From Rhodothermales bacterium (lineage in GTDB: Bacteria > Bacteroidota > Rhodothermia > Rhodothermales > Bin80): a stretch of DNA of 64,000 nt. The stretch covers positions 124,001 to 188,000 of the forward strand of contig CATQHT010000002.1 of assembly GCA_958296045.1 (NCBI GenBank), read 5' to 3'. How positions within the stretch are numbered: the stretch's first letter is position 1; each line of letters starts with the position of its first letter. Made by a program: the position numbers and the translations under genes. The notes under the pieces were generated by a model, which saw only the letters and a program-made list of their open reading frames with translations, was not told where the DNA came from and searched no databases. Below, in pieces: positions 20,220 through 29,481 of this stretch.

Positions 20220-20510
20220 GAGTCTTCCGGGGTTTCCGGCACGTTCACGTTAGCCATTTGCTTTCGGTTCGAGTCGCCGGTGAGCTGGATACGGTGCGCG
20301 TTGTGGACGAGGCGATCCGGGATAGCATCGGCGAGCGTAGGGGTTTCCATGGCCTGATGCCAGCGTTCCACCGGGAGCTGGCCGGTAGCAATGGTGGAGC
20401 TGACCTAGTGTCGGTCATCCAAGATTTCCAGCAGATCATCTTGCTGTACGTTGGTGAGTTGTTTCAGCCCCAATCATCAACAACCGCCAACACCTGCCCA
20501 AGCTCCAAAA
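20220..20510 (-). pseudogene. IstB-like remnant of a different IS21 element
   Basis: The minus strand encodes a damaged match to the C-terminal third of IstB: blocks equivalent to DLLEIxDDR, then ATGQLPVERWHQAMETPTLADA and PDRLVHNAHRIQL appear with an internal stop. It is clearly diverged from the three intact istB genes in the window, so it belongs to an older IS21 relative. From 20511 to 20767 nothing is recognised. Confidence 0.7.
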
Positions 20511-20767
20511 GGCGTTTATGGATGCCAGGACCCGACGACCAAACCCCAAAATCCCCTTCTACCCCCTGCCACGTTTCCACTAATTTTGGCTCACCCCTTT
20601 CCGCGGCACTGCCAGAATGCCAATTGACGTGCGTGACGGGCGCGGCGCCCGAATGGCTGAGCGTGACCTGTTCGTTTCTCCAACACAGATCGGGCAGATA
20701 CAGGCACTGATGCGATGCGACCGCCGAAATCGCAAGGGATGTGTGGCTCGACCTGGGGGCCAGTCAA

Positions 20768-21710
20768 TCAGGGGTCGTGCCGGAACACCGCGCCATTTTT
20801 CATCACGAACATCACTTGGTGCAGCGACGCGAGGTTTTCCATTGGGTTGTCGGGCATAGCAATGATGTCGGCTGCCAGGCCAGGTACAATGGCACCACGC
20901 TCGTGTTGGAGTCCCATCACCGTCGCAGCGTTGATCGTCATCATCTGTAGCGCGTAGGCTGGCGGGATGCCCGCCTTAGCAAAATTGTCGAGATACGTCA
21001 GCGTCAGTGTGCCGCGGTCGTGGCCCTGATAGGAGAACACCACATCGGATCCAAAGGCCATCGGTGTGCCTATGAGGTAAGCGCGGCGCAGGCGATCGAT
21101 AAATTGCGCATGCAGGACTTTGCCCTCGGCAGCAGTGGTACCGAAGAAGGTGATTTCTATGGCCAATTCGGTGAACTCGGTACCCACCAAGGTGACGTCG
21201 TGCTCTTTGGCTAACCGCAGCGCGTCATCGCTCATGTTTGGTCCGTGTTCAATGCTGGCGACGCCGGCTTCGATGGCGTTCAGTGCCCCTTGCTCTGTCC
21301 ACACGTGGGCTGCCACCTTGAGGCCAGCCAACGCGGCTTCCTCTACCACCAGCCGCAAATCCTCTACCGAATAGATGTACGGCTGGTCGTCAACGACTAC
21401 TTTGATAAGCGTTGCACCGTAGTGGATATTTTCGCGAACCGCTTTGCGGAGCTCATCCGGGGTATCTGCAAAGAAGTACTCCGGGTTACCAAGGCTGGGT
21501 TTCTCCGGTTGCAGTGTAAACTGCCCGCCGAAGGGCGCTATAATTCGGCCGGCGTTCTGCATCGTCGGGCCGGGGATGATGCCTTCCTCTATAGCTTGGC
21601 GCAGGGCGGTGTCCCCATACGTGCCAGCGTTGCCGACATCGCGGATTGCTGTAAACCCCGCTTGAAGCATCGCGCGAGCATTTGCCGCTCCCTGGATGGC
21701 CCGGTAGCTG
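20768..21710 (-). pseudogene. Amidohydrolase, 3' part of a transposon-split gene
   Basis: This segment encodes residues from about SYRAIQGAANARAML to the native C-terminus of a metal-dependent amidohydrolase (imidazolonepropionase/prolidase-like group). Metal-ligand regions AAHVW, IEHG and FGSDVVF are intact. The N-terminal part with the HTH metal motif lies at 31012-31313. Joining the two at the 6-bp duplication gives one continuous frame of about 412 codons (…LLHTTS then YRAIQG…), so the gene was intact until the ISNCY insertion. As it stands the protein cannot be made whole. Confidence 0.9.
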
Positions 21711-21957
21711 GTGCTTGTCAGAAAATAGGGCATTTTGGGCGTCTGCCTGGCTGGAGCAAGGTCGGGGGCACGCTGGGGGCCCGATAGGGACGCTGGTCTG
21801 AGCGATGGGAAGGGTAACAGAAGCGCTGCACGGCCATTTCTGACCCTCAACCGGGCTTCGTTAGCTCCTGGCGGCGCAGAGTGGATACAGCTTACCCGTC
21901 GCGGGCTTGTCGGAGACAGAAAAAGAAGGGCTCAGTCGAAGCTGGAGCGGGCGAGCC

Positions 21958-22083
21958 TTAAGTGGCCTTCGCGCGAGCGGTATGCCAGGCTCGTCGTTTC
22001 GCTTCTTTTTTCCTGACCACTTTGCCTAGTCGGTGAATGTTTGCCGACAGCACCGCCAGCCCTACCGACCGATCGAAGCCCTC
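21958..22083 (-). pseudogene. ISNCY transposase, C-terminal part
   Basis: The minus strand reads GFDRSVGLAVLSANIHRLGK and ends ...HTARAKAT. It joins in frame to the N-terminal part at 29482-30768 (…THGKEG then FDRSVG) once the IS5-like insert and one 4-bp duplication are removed, giving a 470-residue transposase. The helix AVLSANIHRLG is the usual C-terminal signature of this group. Confidence 0.85.
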
Positions 22084-22495
22084 GAGCCTCTTGCAAAAGC
22101 CCGAAAAACGGCCAGTACTCCCTCCGCAGGCGCGGGAGAAGAGGTGGCACCTCCGTCGTGGGTATCGTAATAGTATGCGCCCGTTAGGGTATACCTTGTG
22201 GGGGAACGGGCCTGATCGCGAATGTTGGATAGTTTCGGAATCGCGAAGCAACAATGCAACTTGATTGGTGCCGCGCAGTAAAAGACACGCTGCGTCTGGA
22301 GTGCGAAGCATGTATGCGCAAACCGGACGGAGTCGTCCAGCAAAAGCCCGCGAACGTGCGCGAGGGGCTTGGTGTGATCCGAGCAATGTGGCGTTGATCG
22401 AGGTCGTGGTGTTGGGCGAAGACAATCCCTAACATAACGGGACAGCCATGTCCACTGGAGCGGCGAGGCTATGTTCTTGGATAAGTCGCCAAGTG

Positions 22496-23578
22496 ATGCT
22501 CTTCTCCTTTGCGGAGGAACTGCTCGGTTCTCTGACCGCGCCGCAGAAGAAGCTACTGGGCGTGTTGGAGATCGCTCGCGTTGAGCGCTTTATTGACGAT
22601 GATTCGAAGGCCTTGCGCGGGCGTCCGCGGAAGAGTCGTGCGGCGCTTGCGCGGGCGTTTGTTGCTAAGGCGGTTTACAACATCGATACGACACGCGCGC
22701 TGATCGAACGGATTTGCTCGGACCCACAGCTGCGCCGCATGTGTGGGTGGACGCATCAACACGAGGTTCCCAGCGAGTCGACCTTTTCACGCGCTTTCGG
22801 GGAGTTTGCGCAGTCGTGTCTGCCCGATCAGGTGCATCGTGCACTGATCGACGAGTCCTACGAAGGAGAGATCGTCGGACATCTTTCACGTGATTCTACG
22901 GCGATTAAGGCGCGTGAGCGCCCTGCTACGAAGAAGTCCGCGCTGGCCAAAGACACGCACGATCAACCGTGTAAGGGAGAAACACCTCCAAAAAAGCAAC
23001 GACGCCTTGTACGTCAGTTGGACATGAGTCTGCCGGAGATGGAAGAAGATTTGCCCGGGGAGTGCAACCGAGGCGCTAAGCGCAATGCTAAGGGTTACCG
23101 GCAGAGCTGGAACGGCTATAAGCTGCACGCAGATGTGGCCGACGGGGGTGTACCAATCAGCTACCTGGTAACGTCTGCGTCGGTGCATGATAGTCAGGTG
23201 GCCATTCCCTTGGCTACGAAGTCTGCGAAGCGGGTCACGAATTTGTATGATGTGATGGATAGCGCCTATGATGCGAAGGAGATACGCCTTCACAGCGAGA
23301 GTCTTGGGCATGTGCCGATCATTGATGCGAACCCGCGTACACGCGCACGTAAGGCGGCGAAAAAGCGTGAGGCGAAGGCGCAGCGTGCGGCCGGATGGGT
23401 ACCACCAGAGCGCGTACGCTACAACGAGCGTTCGACCGTCGAGCGCGTCTTTGGTCGCCTCAAGGACGAATATGGCGGTCGCCATATTCGCGTACGTGGT
23501 CATGCGAAGGTGCTATGTCATCTTGGGTTCGGCATACTCGCGTTGACGATCGACCAAATGACGCGACTTGTGTGCTAA
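22496..23578 (+). CDS. DDE transposase, IS5/IS4-like with DUF772-type N-terminus
   Basis: The 360-residue protein has an N-terminal domain (ALARAFVAKAVYNIDTTRAL, then SESTFSRAFGEFA), a first catalytic region around HLSRDSTAIKARER, then NGYKLHADVADGG, YDVMDSAYDAKEIR and the glutamate region NERSTVERVFGRLKDE. The start is placed at MLFSFAEELLG; an upstream ATG at 22448 is also in frame. The frame is intact, so the protein may be functional even though its element has been enlarged by insertions. Confidence 0.85.
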   Translation: MLFSFAEELLGSLTAPQKKLLGVLEIARVERFIDDDSKALRGRPRKSRAALARAFVAKAVYNIDTTRALIERICSDPQLRRMCGWTHQHEVPSESTFSRAFGEFAQSCLPDQVHRALIDESYEGEIVGHLSRDSTAIKARERPATKKSALAKDTHDQPCKGETPPKKQRRLVRQLDMSLPEMEEDLPGECNRGAKRNAKGYRQSWNGYKLHADVADGGVPISYLVTSASVHDSQVAIPLATKSAKRVTNLYDVMDSAYDAKEIRLHSESLGHVPIIDANPRTRARKAAKKREAKAQRAAGWVPPERVRYNERSTVERVFGRLKDEYGGRHIRVRGHAKVLCHLGFGILALTIDQMTRLVC

Positions 23579-23977
23579 CTGGCTTCACCGGCGCACAGAA
23601 TTGCGGTTGTAGTGGCACGTGTAGTGGGATAGGTATGCGTAATTGTCATCGCTAAGGCCCGAAATCTGTCTTTTTGAGGTCAACCTCACTGCGTTAGTCA
23701 ACGATTCTGGTGTACGTCTATCCCCACCTTATTCACTAGTTGGAATTCGTGGGCGGCCGTTGAGGGGGAATGCCAGACAGGCAGGGGTATGACCCGTTGA
23801 TGGGGCCTAGTCGTGGAGCGAGAGAGCGATTTCGCGGGTTTGCGGCGCGCTCAGGGTGTCTTTTTGCCGCTCAGCGGGGCGAATTAATGTCGTGCGGGCG
23901 TAGCTTGGCGCTGGGGCTCTGGTTGGTCGCCCTTGGGGAGGTGCGTTAACGTGGTCAGGAAGCCGGGTGGTGGCCTC
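23579..23977. other. Inter-transposase region without a gene
   Basis: No coding sequence is recognised. It should contain the junction between the IS5-like element and the 3' end of the IS1380-family insert, but I could not identify matching terminal repeats. Confidence 0.4.
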
Positions 23978-25810
23978 TTAGCACCGTTTAGGCAGACTCG
24001 GCCAGCACAGGGTCTGCCAGCGCAGCTTCCATGTGTTTTCCCAGAAGGTCTCCCACAGCTTCTTTGCGGACTCGGCGAGATAGAAGTGCAGCCGCCGTGC
24101 ATGTCTGGTCAGGCGTCCCCCTACCTTGAGCACGTTCTCCCTGAATCTGCGCACATGCATGAGCGGCGCGTGTACGGGCTCAGGCTTCATCTGCTTGTCG
24201 TGCTTCTCGGTGTTTGCTTCGGCGGTGCCGTTGCTACTTGGCTCTGCCGGCGGACCAACGTCTGCTGGTGGGGGTTCTGTGGCGGTCGGTAGTCCCAGGG
24301 GCCAGTTTCTGGGAGCCAAGTAGTCGGGGGCGATCATTTGGCAGCGCCCGATGTGGATCAGTTGATAGGCCATCACATTCAGTAGCAAGCGTACCGCATT
24401 CTGAGGGCGCACCGTCTTGGTAGCCTTCTCGTCTTGGGTCTTGTTGTCGCTCTCGTCTTGGGTCTTGTTGTCGCTCTCGTCTTGGGTCTTGTTGTCGCTC
24501 TCGTCTTGGGTCTTGCTATCGCTCTCGTCTTGGGTCTTGCTATCGCTCTCGTCTTGGGTCTTGCTATCGCTCTCGTCTTGGGTCTTGCTATCGCTCTCGT
24601 CTTGGGTCTTGCTATCGCTCTCGTCTTGGGTCTTGCTATCGCTCTCGTCTTGGGTCTTGCTATCGCTCTCGTCTCCGAGTGATTGCTTGACCACTTTCTC
24701 GAACATGTTGGGGCGCGCCGCCGAGGACAGCAGACAGGAAGCGTATTTGATCTCTGCATGGTGTGCTTCCGCTTTGCCTCGCATCCGGTAGAAGTCAGCC
24801 AAGCTCTGGGCATTGCACTCTTTCTTTGACAAGGACGTGAGCAGAAAGTAGTATTCCGGCTCGGACTTGGAGTCCGTCTTGGGCGCCATCACCACGCGCT
24901 GGGCCTCGTTCCAAGACTTCGCTTTATAGGTCAGCTCTATGCAGTGCTTAGGTGATCCGCCGTACTTGGCCACGGTCTTCTTCATCAACGTTTTCAGTTT
25001 CTTGTTCTTTTTCAGGTGCATGACGTAGTCGATGCCATCGTCTTCGAGGCGCTCGTACGTGATGGGGCTGTTGAAGCCCGCGTCGGCACGCACGATAATC
25101 CGTTCGGCGACGTGCTTTTGCGCTGCTTTCGCAATCCGGTGGATGAATTGATGGCTATCTCTTGCGTCATTCATAGCGCCAGGACGCAGTTCTGCTCCCA
25201 GCACATCCCCCGTGGGCCCGCATGTGGCCACCATAGGCAAATATATCCTGTGCCTATAGTGCGCATTATATTCGCTGCCTTCCTGCTTCCCGTACACTTC
25301 TACGGGATAGCTATCCACGTCGATGACCAGCTCCGGCACGCGCTTGCCTCCGTTGCGGGTGTATATCGTCTCCATTCCCAGCCGGGTGACCGTGTCGGAC
25401 AGATGCTGGAGCTTGGGCTCTTCGCTGAGCTGGTCAATAGTGCGTGACAGCGTCGGCTGCGAAGCTAAGCGGTGTTTGGCCTCTAGCACCTTTGCACCTC
25501 GCTGGTTACGGCAGGCCACGCGGAAGGCGGGGTCGTTCTTTAAGGCTTCCGCTGAGCGCAGACGATCCCATCCCTGCATGAACGACAGCAGCACCTGCTG
25601 CAGCAGCTCAGGCAGCGAGTGCCGGACACGGCGCTTGTCGCGGGAGTCCTTCAAGCCCTCCATCAGCATCGCAATCAAGCCCGTCAAGTCCAGCAGGCGA
25701 CGACCAATAAAGGCGCCCGCATCGGACGTCACCTGATCGGGCTTATCAAAACTCACCTTAACCGAGCGGTTGTGCGACGCGAACGTTTTCAACGTGTTGG
25801 ATGCGGACAT
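23978..25810 (-). CDS. IS1380-family transposase with internal octapeptide repeat array
   Basis: The 610-residue protein shows the IS1380 order of motifs: SVKVSFDKPDQVTSDAGA at the N-terminus, IDVDSYPVEVYGKQEGS, VRADAGFNSPITYERLEDDG and MRGKAEAHHAEIK, then LLLNVMAYQLIHIGR. Between the last two blocks, about residues 380-465, lie ten copies of DESDSKTQ or DESDNKTQ. The array keeps the frame open, so the protein could be translated, but whether it still transposes is uncertain. The C-terminal 150 residues are basic and typical. Confidence 0.88.
   Translation of the reverse strand: MSASNTLKTFASHNRSVKVSFDKPDQVTSDAGAFIGRRLLDLTGLIAMLMEGLKDSRDKRRVRHSLPELLQQVLLSFMQGWDRLRSAEALKNDPAFRVACRNQRGAKVLEAKHRLASQPTLSRTIDQLSEEPKLQHLSDTVTRLGMETIYTRNGGKRVPELVIDVDSYPVEVYGKQEGSEYNAHYRHRIYLPMVATCGPTGDVLGAELRPGAMNDARDSHQFIHRIAKAAQKHVAERIIVRADAGFNSPITYERLEDDGIDYVMHLKKNKKLKTLMKKTVAKYGGSPKHCIELTYKAKSWNEAQRVVMAPKTDSKSEPEYYFLLTSLSKKECNAQSLADFYRMRGKAEAHHAEIKYASCLLSSAARPNMFEKVVKQSLGDESDSKTQDESDSKTQDESDSKTQDESDSKTQDESDSKTQDESDSKTQDESDSKTQDESDNKTQDESDNKTQDESDNKTQDEKATKTVRPQNAVRLLLNVMAYQLIHIGRCQMIAPDYLAPRNWPLGLPTATEPPPADVGPPAEPSSNGTAEANTEKHDKQMKPEPVHAPLMHVRRFRENVLKVGGRLTRHARRLHFYLAESAKKLWETFWENTWKLRWQTLCWPSLPKRC
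24428..24673. repeat. 24-bp tandem repeat array (about 10 units) inside the IS1380 transposase
   Basis: The unit GTCTTGGGTCTTGCTATCGC plus four bases (TCTC) is repeated head to tail, with three units carrying TTGTTGTC in place of TTGCTATC. Each unit codes for eight residues on the minus strand. No spacers separate the units, so it is a minisatellite and not a CRISPR. Confidence 0.95.
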
Positions 25811-26145
25811 GGGCTCACTGGATCATGGATGGTACGTGTAGCGGTCCTTCTGGCACCGTGACGCGCTCGTGCTGGTGTGCGCAAGCCCGCCCAGCGGTAA
25901 GGGGACCCCCTGCCTCATGGCTGCTGTACCGTCCTATACGCTGCAACAATGAGGTAGTCCAAAGGTAACAGTTAGTTTTGTCAAAGTCAAGTATGAGAGT
26001 CACATCGTGCGTAATGCCGCTTCGCGTGCCACGGTCCGCAGCCCTTCGGCCATCGTCGCCAGGACCCATAACCCTGGCACGGTGCTCCCGGCTCGCCGCA
26101 AACAGCCCATAACCATCCTGCACCCAGTGCCGTGCATGCGACCGA
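25811..26145. other. 5' flank of the IS1380 transposase up to the IS21 target
   Basis: There is no recognised gene. On the minus strand a stop-free frame crosses from about 26010 and would continue on the far side of IS21 copy 2 (28898 onward), so the target may have been an old reading frame. The 5 bases 26141-26145 (ACCGA) are one copy of the IS21 target duplication. Confidence 0.4.
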
Positions 26146-26279
26146 TGCATATTCCACGGAAAAAAACCACTCGTTCCACGGTATGGCGACCACCGATTCC
26201 ACGGTTAATCGACCACCTGATTCGGCGTGCTGAGTCCGCGCTGGATAGCGCTGCATCGTGACTGTTCTGGGTACCATTT

Positions 26280-27059
26280 TCACGGCTGTCTGGCGTCAGT
26301 TACGCTTGTCTTCTCTGGAAGGTTCTGCCATTTTGGCAGACGCTGTCTCATGGACTCTCCCTTCAGCGCGATGTGGTGTGCATTGTGAATGAGGCGATCC
26401 AGGATAGCATCAGCGAGTGTTGGGTCTTCCATGCCTTCGTGCCACACACTCACAGGCATCTGACTGGTAACGACGATGGATCCCTTCTGATACCGATCAT
26501 CGATTAGCTCAAGCAGATCCCGCTGGTGCAGCGCACTGATTCGTGACAACCCCCAGTCATCGAGAACCAGTAGGTGGAAGCGCGTCAACTGCTTCAGCAG
26601 TTTCAGGAAGCGTCCGTCCCCGTGCGCGAGTTGCAGATCTTCCAGAAGACGATGCAGTCGGTGGTAGCGTACGGTGAACCCCTCCATGCAGGCTTTATGC
26701 GCCAGCGCGCACGCCACGAAGCTCTTACCGACACCGGTGGGTCCGGTAATGATCGCATTGTGATGTTTGCCCACCCAGTCGCAGGTGGAAAGCGAGGCCA
26801 TCAGGCGCCGATCCAGATTGCGACCGCGACGATAGTCCAGATCGGCCATGGAGGCCTCTTGGCGTAACCGGGCGCGGCGTAGGCGCGACCGCAGGCGATT
26901 GTTGTATCGCACGATCTCCTCGTGGTCAACCAATAGGCCCAGGCGGTCCATGAACGGGAGCTGTTCCATTTCCGGTTGGGTAAGCTGATCACGCAGCGCG
27001 CGCGCCATGCCATGCAGACGCATCTGCTCGAGCTTGTCAAGGGTAGGGTGTAGGAGCAT
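26280..27059 (-). CDS. istB: IstB-like ATP-binding transposition helper
   Basis: The full-length 259-residue AAA+ helper has Walker A GPTGVGKS, LVLDDWG as Walker B, and a C-terminal IALKGESMRQRLP. It starts on the last base of the istA stop codon, implying coupled translation. It differs from the other copies by single residues (RYNNRL here, RYNKRL in copy 3). Confidence 0.95.
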   Translation of the reverse strand: MLLHPTLDKLEQMRLHGMARALRDQLTQPEMEQLPFMDRLGLLVDHEEIVRYNNRLRSRLRRARLRQEASMADLDYRRGRNLDRRLMASLSTCDWVGKHHNAIITGPTGVGKSFVACALAHKACMEGFTVRYHRLHRLLEDLQLAHGDGRFLKLLKQLTRFHLLVLDDWGLSRISALHQRDLLELIDDRYQKGSIVVTSQMPVSVWHEGMEDPTLADAILDRLIHNAHHIALKGESMRQRLPKWQNLPEKTSVTDARQP

Positions 27060-28621
27060 CAGGCCTTCGAGGTTTGGTGAGGAGAATCCGATTTGGTGTC
27101 GTAATAGCTTGGGCCCCGGATGTTGTCATGGTCTATGGGAGGCGGAGACTCCGAGTCCAGCGGATGCTTGTCGAGTCCATTCTTCAGGATGGACGCGATG
27201 CTCCTGTACGAGCGGGTGCCGATAGCGATTGCCCGCGTACACGCGTTTTCCATGCGGCTCTTACCGTAGATGCGAGCCAAGCGGAGCAGGCCCATGAGCG
27301 TGCGGTAACGAATCAGCGGGTGCCGCTCAGCATCGATGATCTGCCGCACGATATTGTGTGTGTCCGGCCCGATGCGTTCTGCCTCGGTTACGAAGCGGCT
27401 CATATCGTTCATTTGGCGTTGGGCGTCCGGCATGTGTTCATCCTTGGTGGTGACCCCTTTCTGGTGGCTACGCGGGTGCGTCGCCACCCGTTTGTCGTCA
27501 AACAATACCTCAAGGGTGGTATCTGTAAGGCGAACCTGTACCGAACGCCCTACATATCGATAAGGAACGCTATAACGGTGCCAGCGCACCTCGATGTGCG
27601 CATCTCTGTGCACCTTGGCTTTGCGCCACTCCGCGTGCTCGTACGGCTCCGCCGGCAAGGGCTTCATCGCTGATCGCTCCCACGTGTCAAACCAGCTCTT
27701 ACGACTGCCTTCCAGCTTCTGAAAAGGCCGCTCGTTAAGCTCCTTCAGATGGACACGAATGTGCCGGTTCACGTGCGCTAGACCGATGAAACGCTTATCG
27801 CTTAACGGAGCCAGAATGCGCCTCTCTGCATGCAACACGGCTTGCTCGACCTTGGCCTTGTCCCTGGGCTTCCCGGGACGCGTAGGCACAACCACGGTCT
27901 TGTAGTGCATCGCAAGGTCCTGATACGACGGATTGATCTCTGGATCGTATCGGTGGGCCTTGCGCACGCCACTCTTCAAATTGTCACAGACCACATAGGA
28001 AGGCACCGCCCCGAAAGCCTCGAACATGCGACGATGCGAGCCCAGCCAGTCCCCAAGACGCTGCGTCCACGTCGCCTCAACGTAGAGATAATTGGAGAAT
28101 CCCAGCACACCAACAAAGATCTCCACCCGACGCCGCTTACGCGTAAGCTGGTCTATCGCCTCCAGGCGCATGCCTGCATAGTCCACGAAGGCCGAATGAC
28201 CCGCAGGATGATCCATCGGAACCGTCACCTGGCCAAATTCCTTCTTCCAGGCAGAGTAAAGAGCGCAGAACTTGCTGTAGCCGTAACCATCACTGTGGTC
28301 CCGCCTGTACCGCTCCCACATCAGGCGCCGCGTGAACCCCTTGACCTGCATCTTACGCTCCACCTCGGACCAGTCCGGCAACGGACGCGTCTCCTTGGCA
28401 ACCTCCGGCGGACCATAAAGCAATGCCTTCAACTTGGCCTCCGGCATACCCTCGGGCAAAGGCCAATGCACACCCGCTGCCTTAGCACGACGCAAGTAAC
28501 CAAGTACCGTGCTGTGCGATATTCCCAGCGCACGACCGATACCACGTACGCTCAAATCAGACTCCGCAGACAACCGCAGAACGTCCCACAAAACACGCAT
28601 AACAACCCTCTTGTTTGGCAT
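27059..28621 (-). CDS. istA: IS21-family transposase IstA
   Basis: The 520-residue transposase is intact and nearly identical to copies 1 and 3. One distinguishing change is FEAFGAVPSYVVCDN in the core, where the other copies have FEYFGAVPS. Helix-turn-helix and rve core as in copy 1. The start is MPNKRVVM; the further upstream open frame is element end sequence. Confidence 0.95.
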   Translation of the reverse strand: MPNKRVVMRVLWDVLRLSAESDLSVRGIGRALGISHSTVLGYLRRAKAAGVHWPLPEGMPEAKLKALLYGPPEVAKETRPLPDWSEVERKMQVKGFTRRLMWERYRRDHSDGYGYSKFCALYSAWKKEFGQVTVPMDHPAGHSAFVDYAGMRLEAIDQLTRKRRRVEIFVGVLGFSNYLYVEATWTQRLGDWLGSHRRMFEAFGAVPSYVVCDNLKSGVRKAHRYDPEINPSYQDLAMHYKTVVVPTRPGKPRDKAKVEQAVLHAERRILAPLSDKRFIGLAHVNRHIRVHLKELNERPFQKLEGSRKSWFDTWERSAMKPLPAEPYEHAEWRKAKVHRDAHIEVRWHRYSVPYRYVGRSVQVRLTDTTLEVLFDDKRVATHPRSHQKGVTTKDEHMPDAQRQMNDMSRFVTEAERIGPDTHNIVRQIIDAERHPLIRYRTLMGLLRLARIYGKSRMENACTRAIAIGTRSYRSIASILKNGLDKHPLDSESPPPIDHDNIRGPSYYDTKSDSPHQTSKA

Positions 28622-28897
28622 AAGTACCCCTCTTTTGGTAAGTAAAGAGGGTACGATACCACCTGCGCTTGACCTGCCGCCATCACCCGCGACAGGCAAC
28701 AATAACCCGTTTCTAACTCCGCCAGACTGCCAATTTGGCAGGCCCGTTAACCGACCTCCTACACCCCGCCGCCACCGGTCGGCGCGCGCCAGCTCAGGTG
28801 GTCGATTTGCCGTGGAACCACTGGTCGATTTGCCGTGGAATCGGTGGTCGATTTCCCGTGGAACCACTGGTCGATTTGAAGCGGAATACGCAACCGA

Positions 28898-29257
28898 TGC
28901 AGGCCGCACTCGCAATGCCGAATCGGCCATGACCATGTCCGCCGTCTAGCAGACCGATCCGCCTGCCTCTTGGTGCCCCTCTCAAGCTCGCCCAGGCGCA
29001 GAAATCCCGGGCTCTGCCCGGAAGGTGGATGCCTGCTAGGACGGGCAAAAGGGCCCAAAATGGGCCACGTCTCGTTCACCCACCGGGTGAATCCGTACTA
29101 TCCCTCCAACTGCCCCAAAACACGTATAAACTATGTTTATACTATGGCCTAAATGCAATTAAGTGGGCGAGCAGAAGCACGCCAAACTCTTGTTTTGGGA
29201 CCACCCGCTGCAAATCAATAGGCAAAAGCCTCTTTATTCGCTGAAATGGACCGTATA
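28898..29257. other. Region between IS21 copy 2 and the IS5-like right end
   Basis: No gene is recognised. It contains AT-richer sequence toward 29160 and must include the right boundary of the insert that enlarged the IS5-like element, but no terminal repeat was found by eye. Confidence 0.4.
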
Positions 29258-29372
29258 AACGCCCTTCTAGTTGAAATTTGACGCACTCAGGGTTATATGT
29301 ATTGTAACAAAGTATCCATGCAATGCTTTGCTGCTGTTTTATGCAAATCTCAGACGTGAATTATGCGGGCTA
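29258..29372. repeat. 115-bp dispersed repeat, copy A
   Basis: It is nearly identical to 34139-34252, sharing GTAACAAAGTATCCATGCAA and TTTGCTGCTGTTTTAT in the same order. Copy A lies inside the right part of the IS5-like element, so copy B is probably a relic of a related element or of a small non-autonomous one. Confidence 0.8.
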
Positions 29373-29481
29373 TCGCCTTGGGATCTCTATTGCTCCAATC
29401 CCCGTAATGCACGTGACATTTAGGCGCCGATTGCCGGTGCTGGAGGAGGAGCCAGAAATGCAATTTGCAAGAGGCTCCCTC

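Larger units (their letters stand above)
26146..28892 (-). mobile_element. IS21-family element, copy 2 (complete, 2747 bp)
   Basis: It is flanked by the 5-bp direct repeat ACCGA (26141-26145 and 28893-28897). The ends begin TGCATATTCC (istB side) and TGCGTATTCC (istA side) and each carries two or three subterminal copies of a TTCCACGG-containing repeat. It has the same length as copy 3. It is the innermost insertion of the nested pile. Confidence 0.95.
22084..29477 (+). mobile_element. IS5-like element inside the ISNCY transposase, itself disrupted
   Basis: The ends are perfect 14-bp inverted repeats GAGCCTCTTGCAAA, flanked by direct repeat CCTC (22080-22083 and 29478-29481). Removing it restores the ISNCY transposase frame exactly. 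The element carries the DDE transposase at 22496-23578; the rest of the 7.4 kb is later insertions (IS1380, IS21 copy 2) and element sequence near 29258-29477. A 4-bp duplication suits the IS5 group. Confidence 0.8.

Noticed and set aside
20768-21850. Reading the amidohydrolase as a complete 360-residue protein
   Set aside because: The first 46 codons come from the ISNCY end; the native N-terminus is at 31012-31313.
24417-24791. Hydrophobic repeat frame on the plus strand opposite the IS1380 minisatellite
   Set aside because: It is an antisense translation of the DESDSKTQ units and lacks any start or family support.
29350-29481. C-terminal tail of the ISNCY transposase frame beyond THGKEG
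   Set aside because: This tail is encoded by the inserted IS5-like element; the true C-terminus is at 21958-22083.
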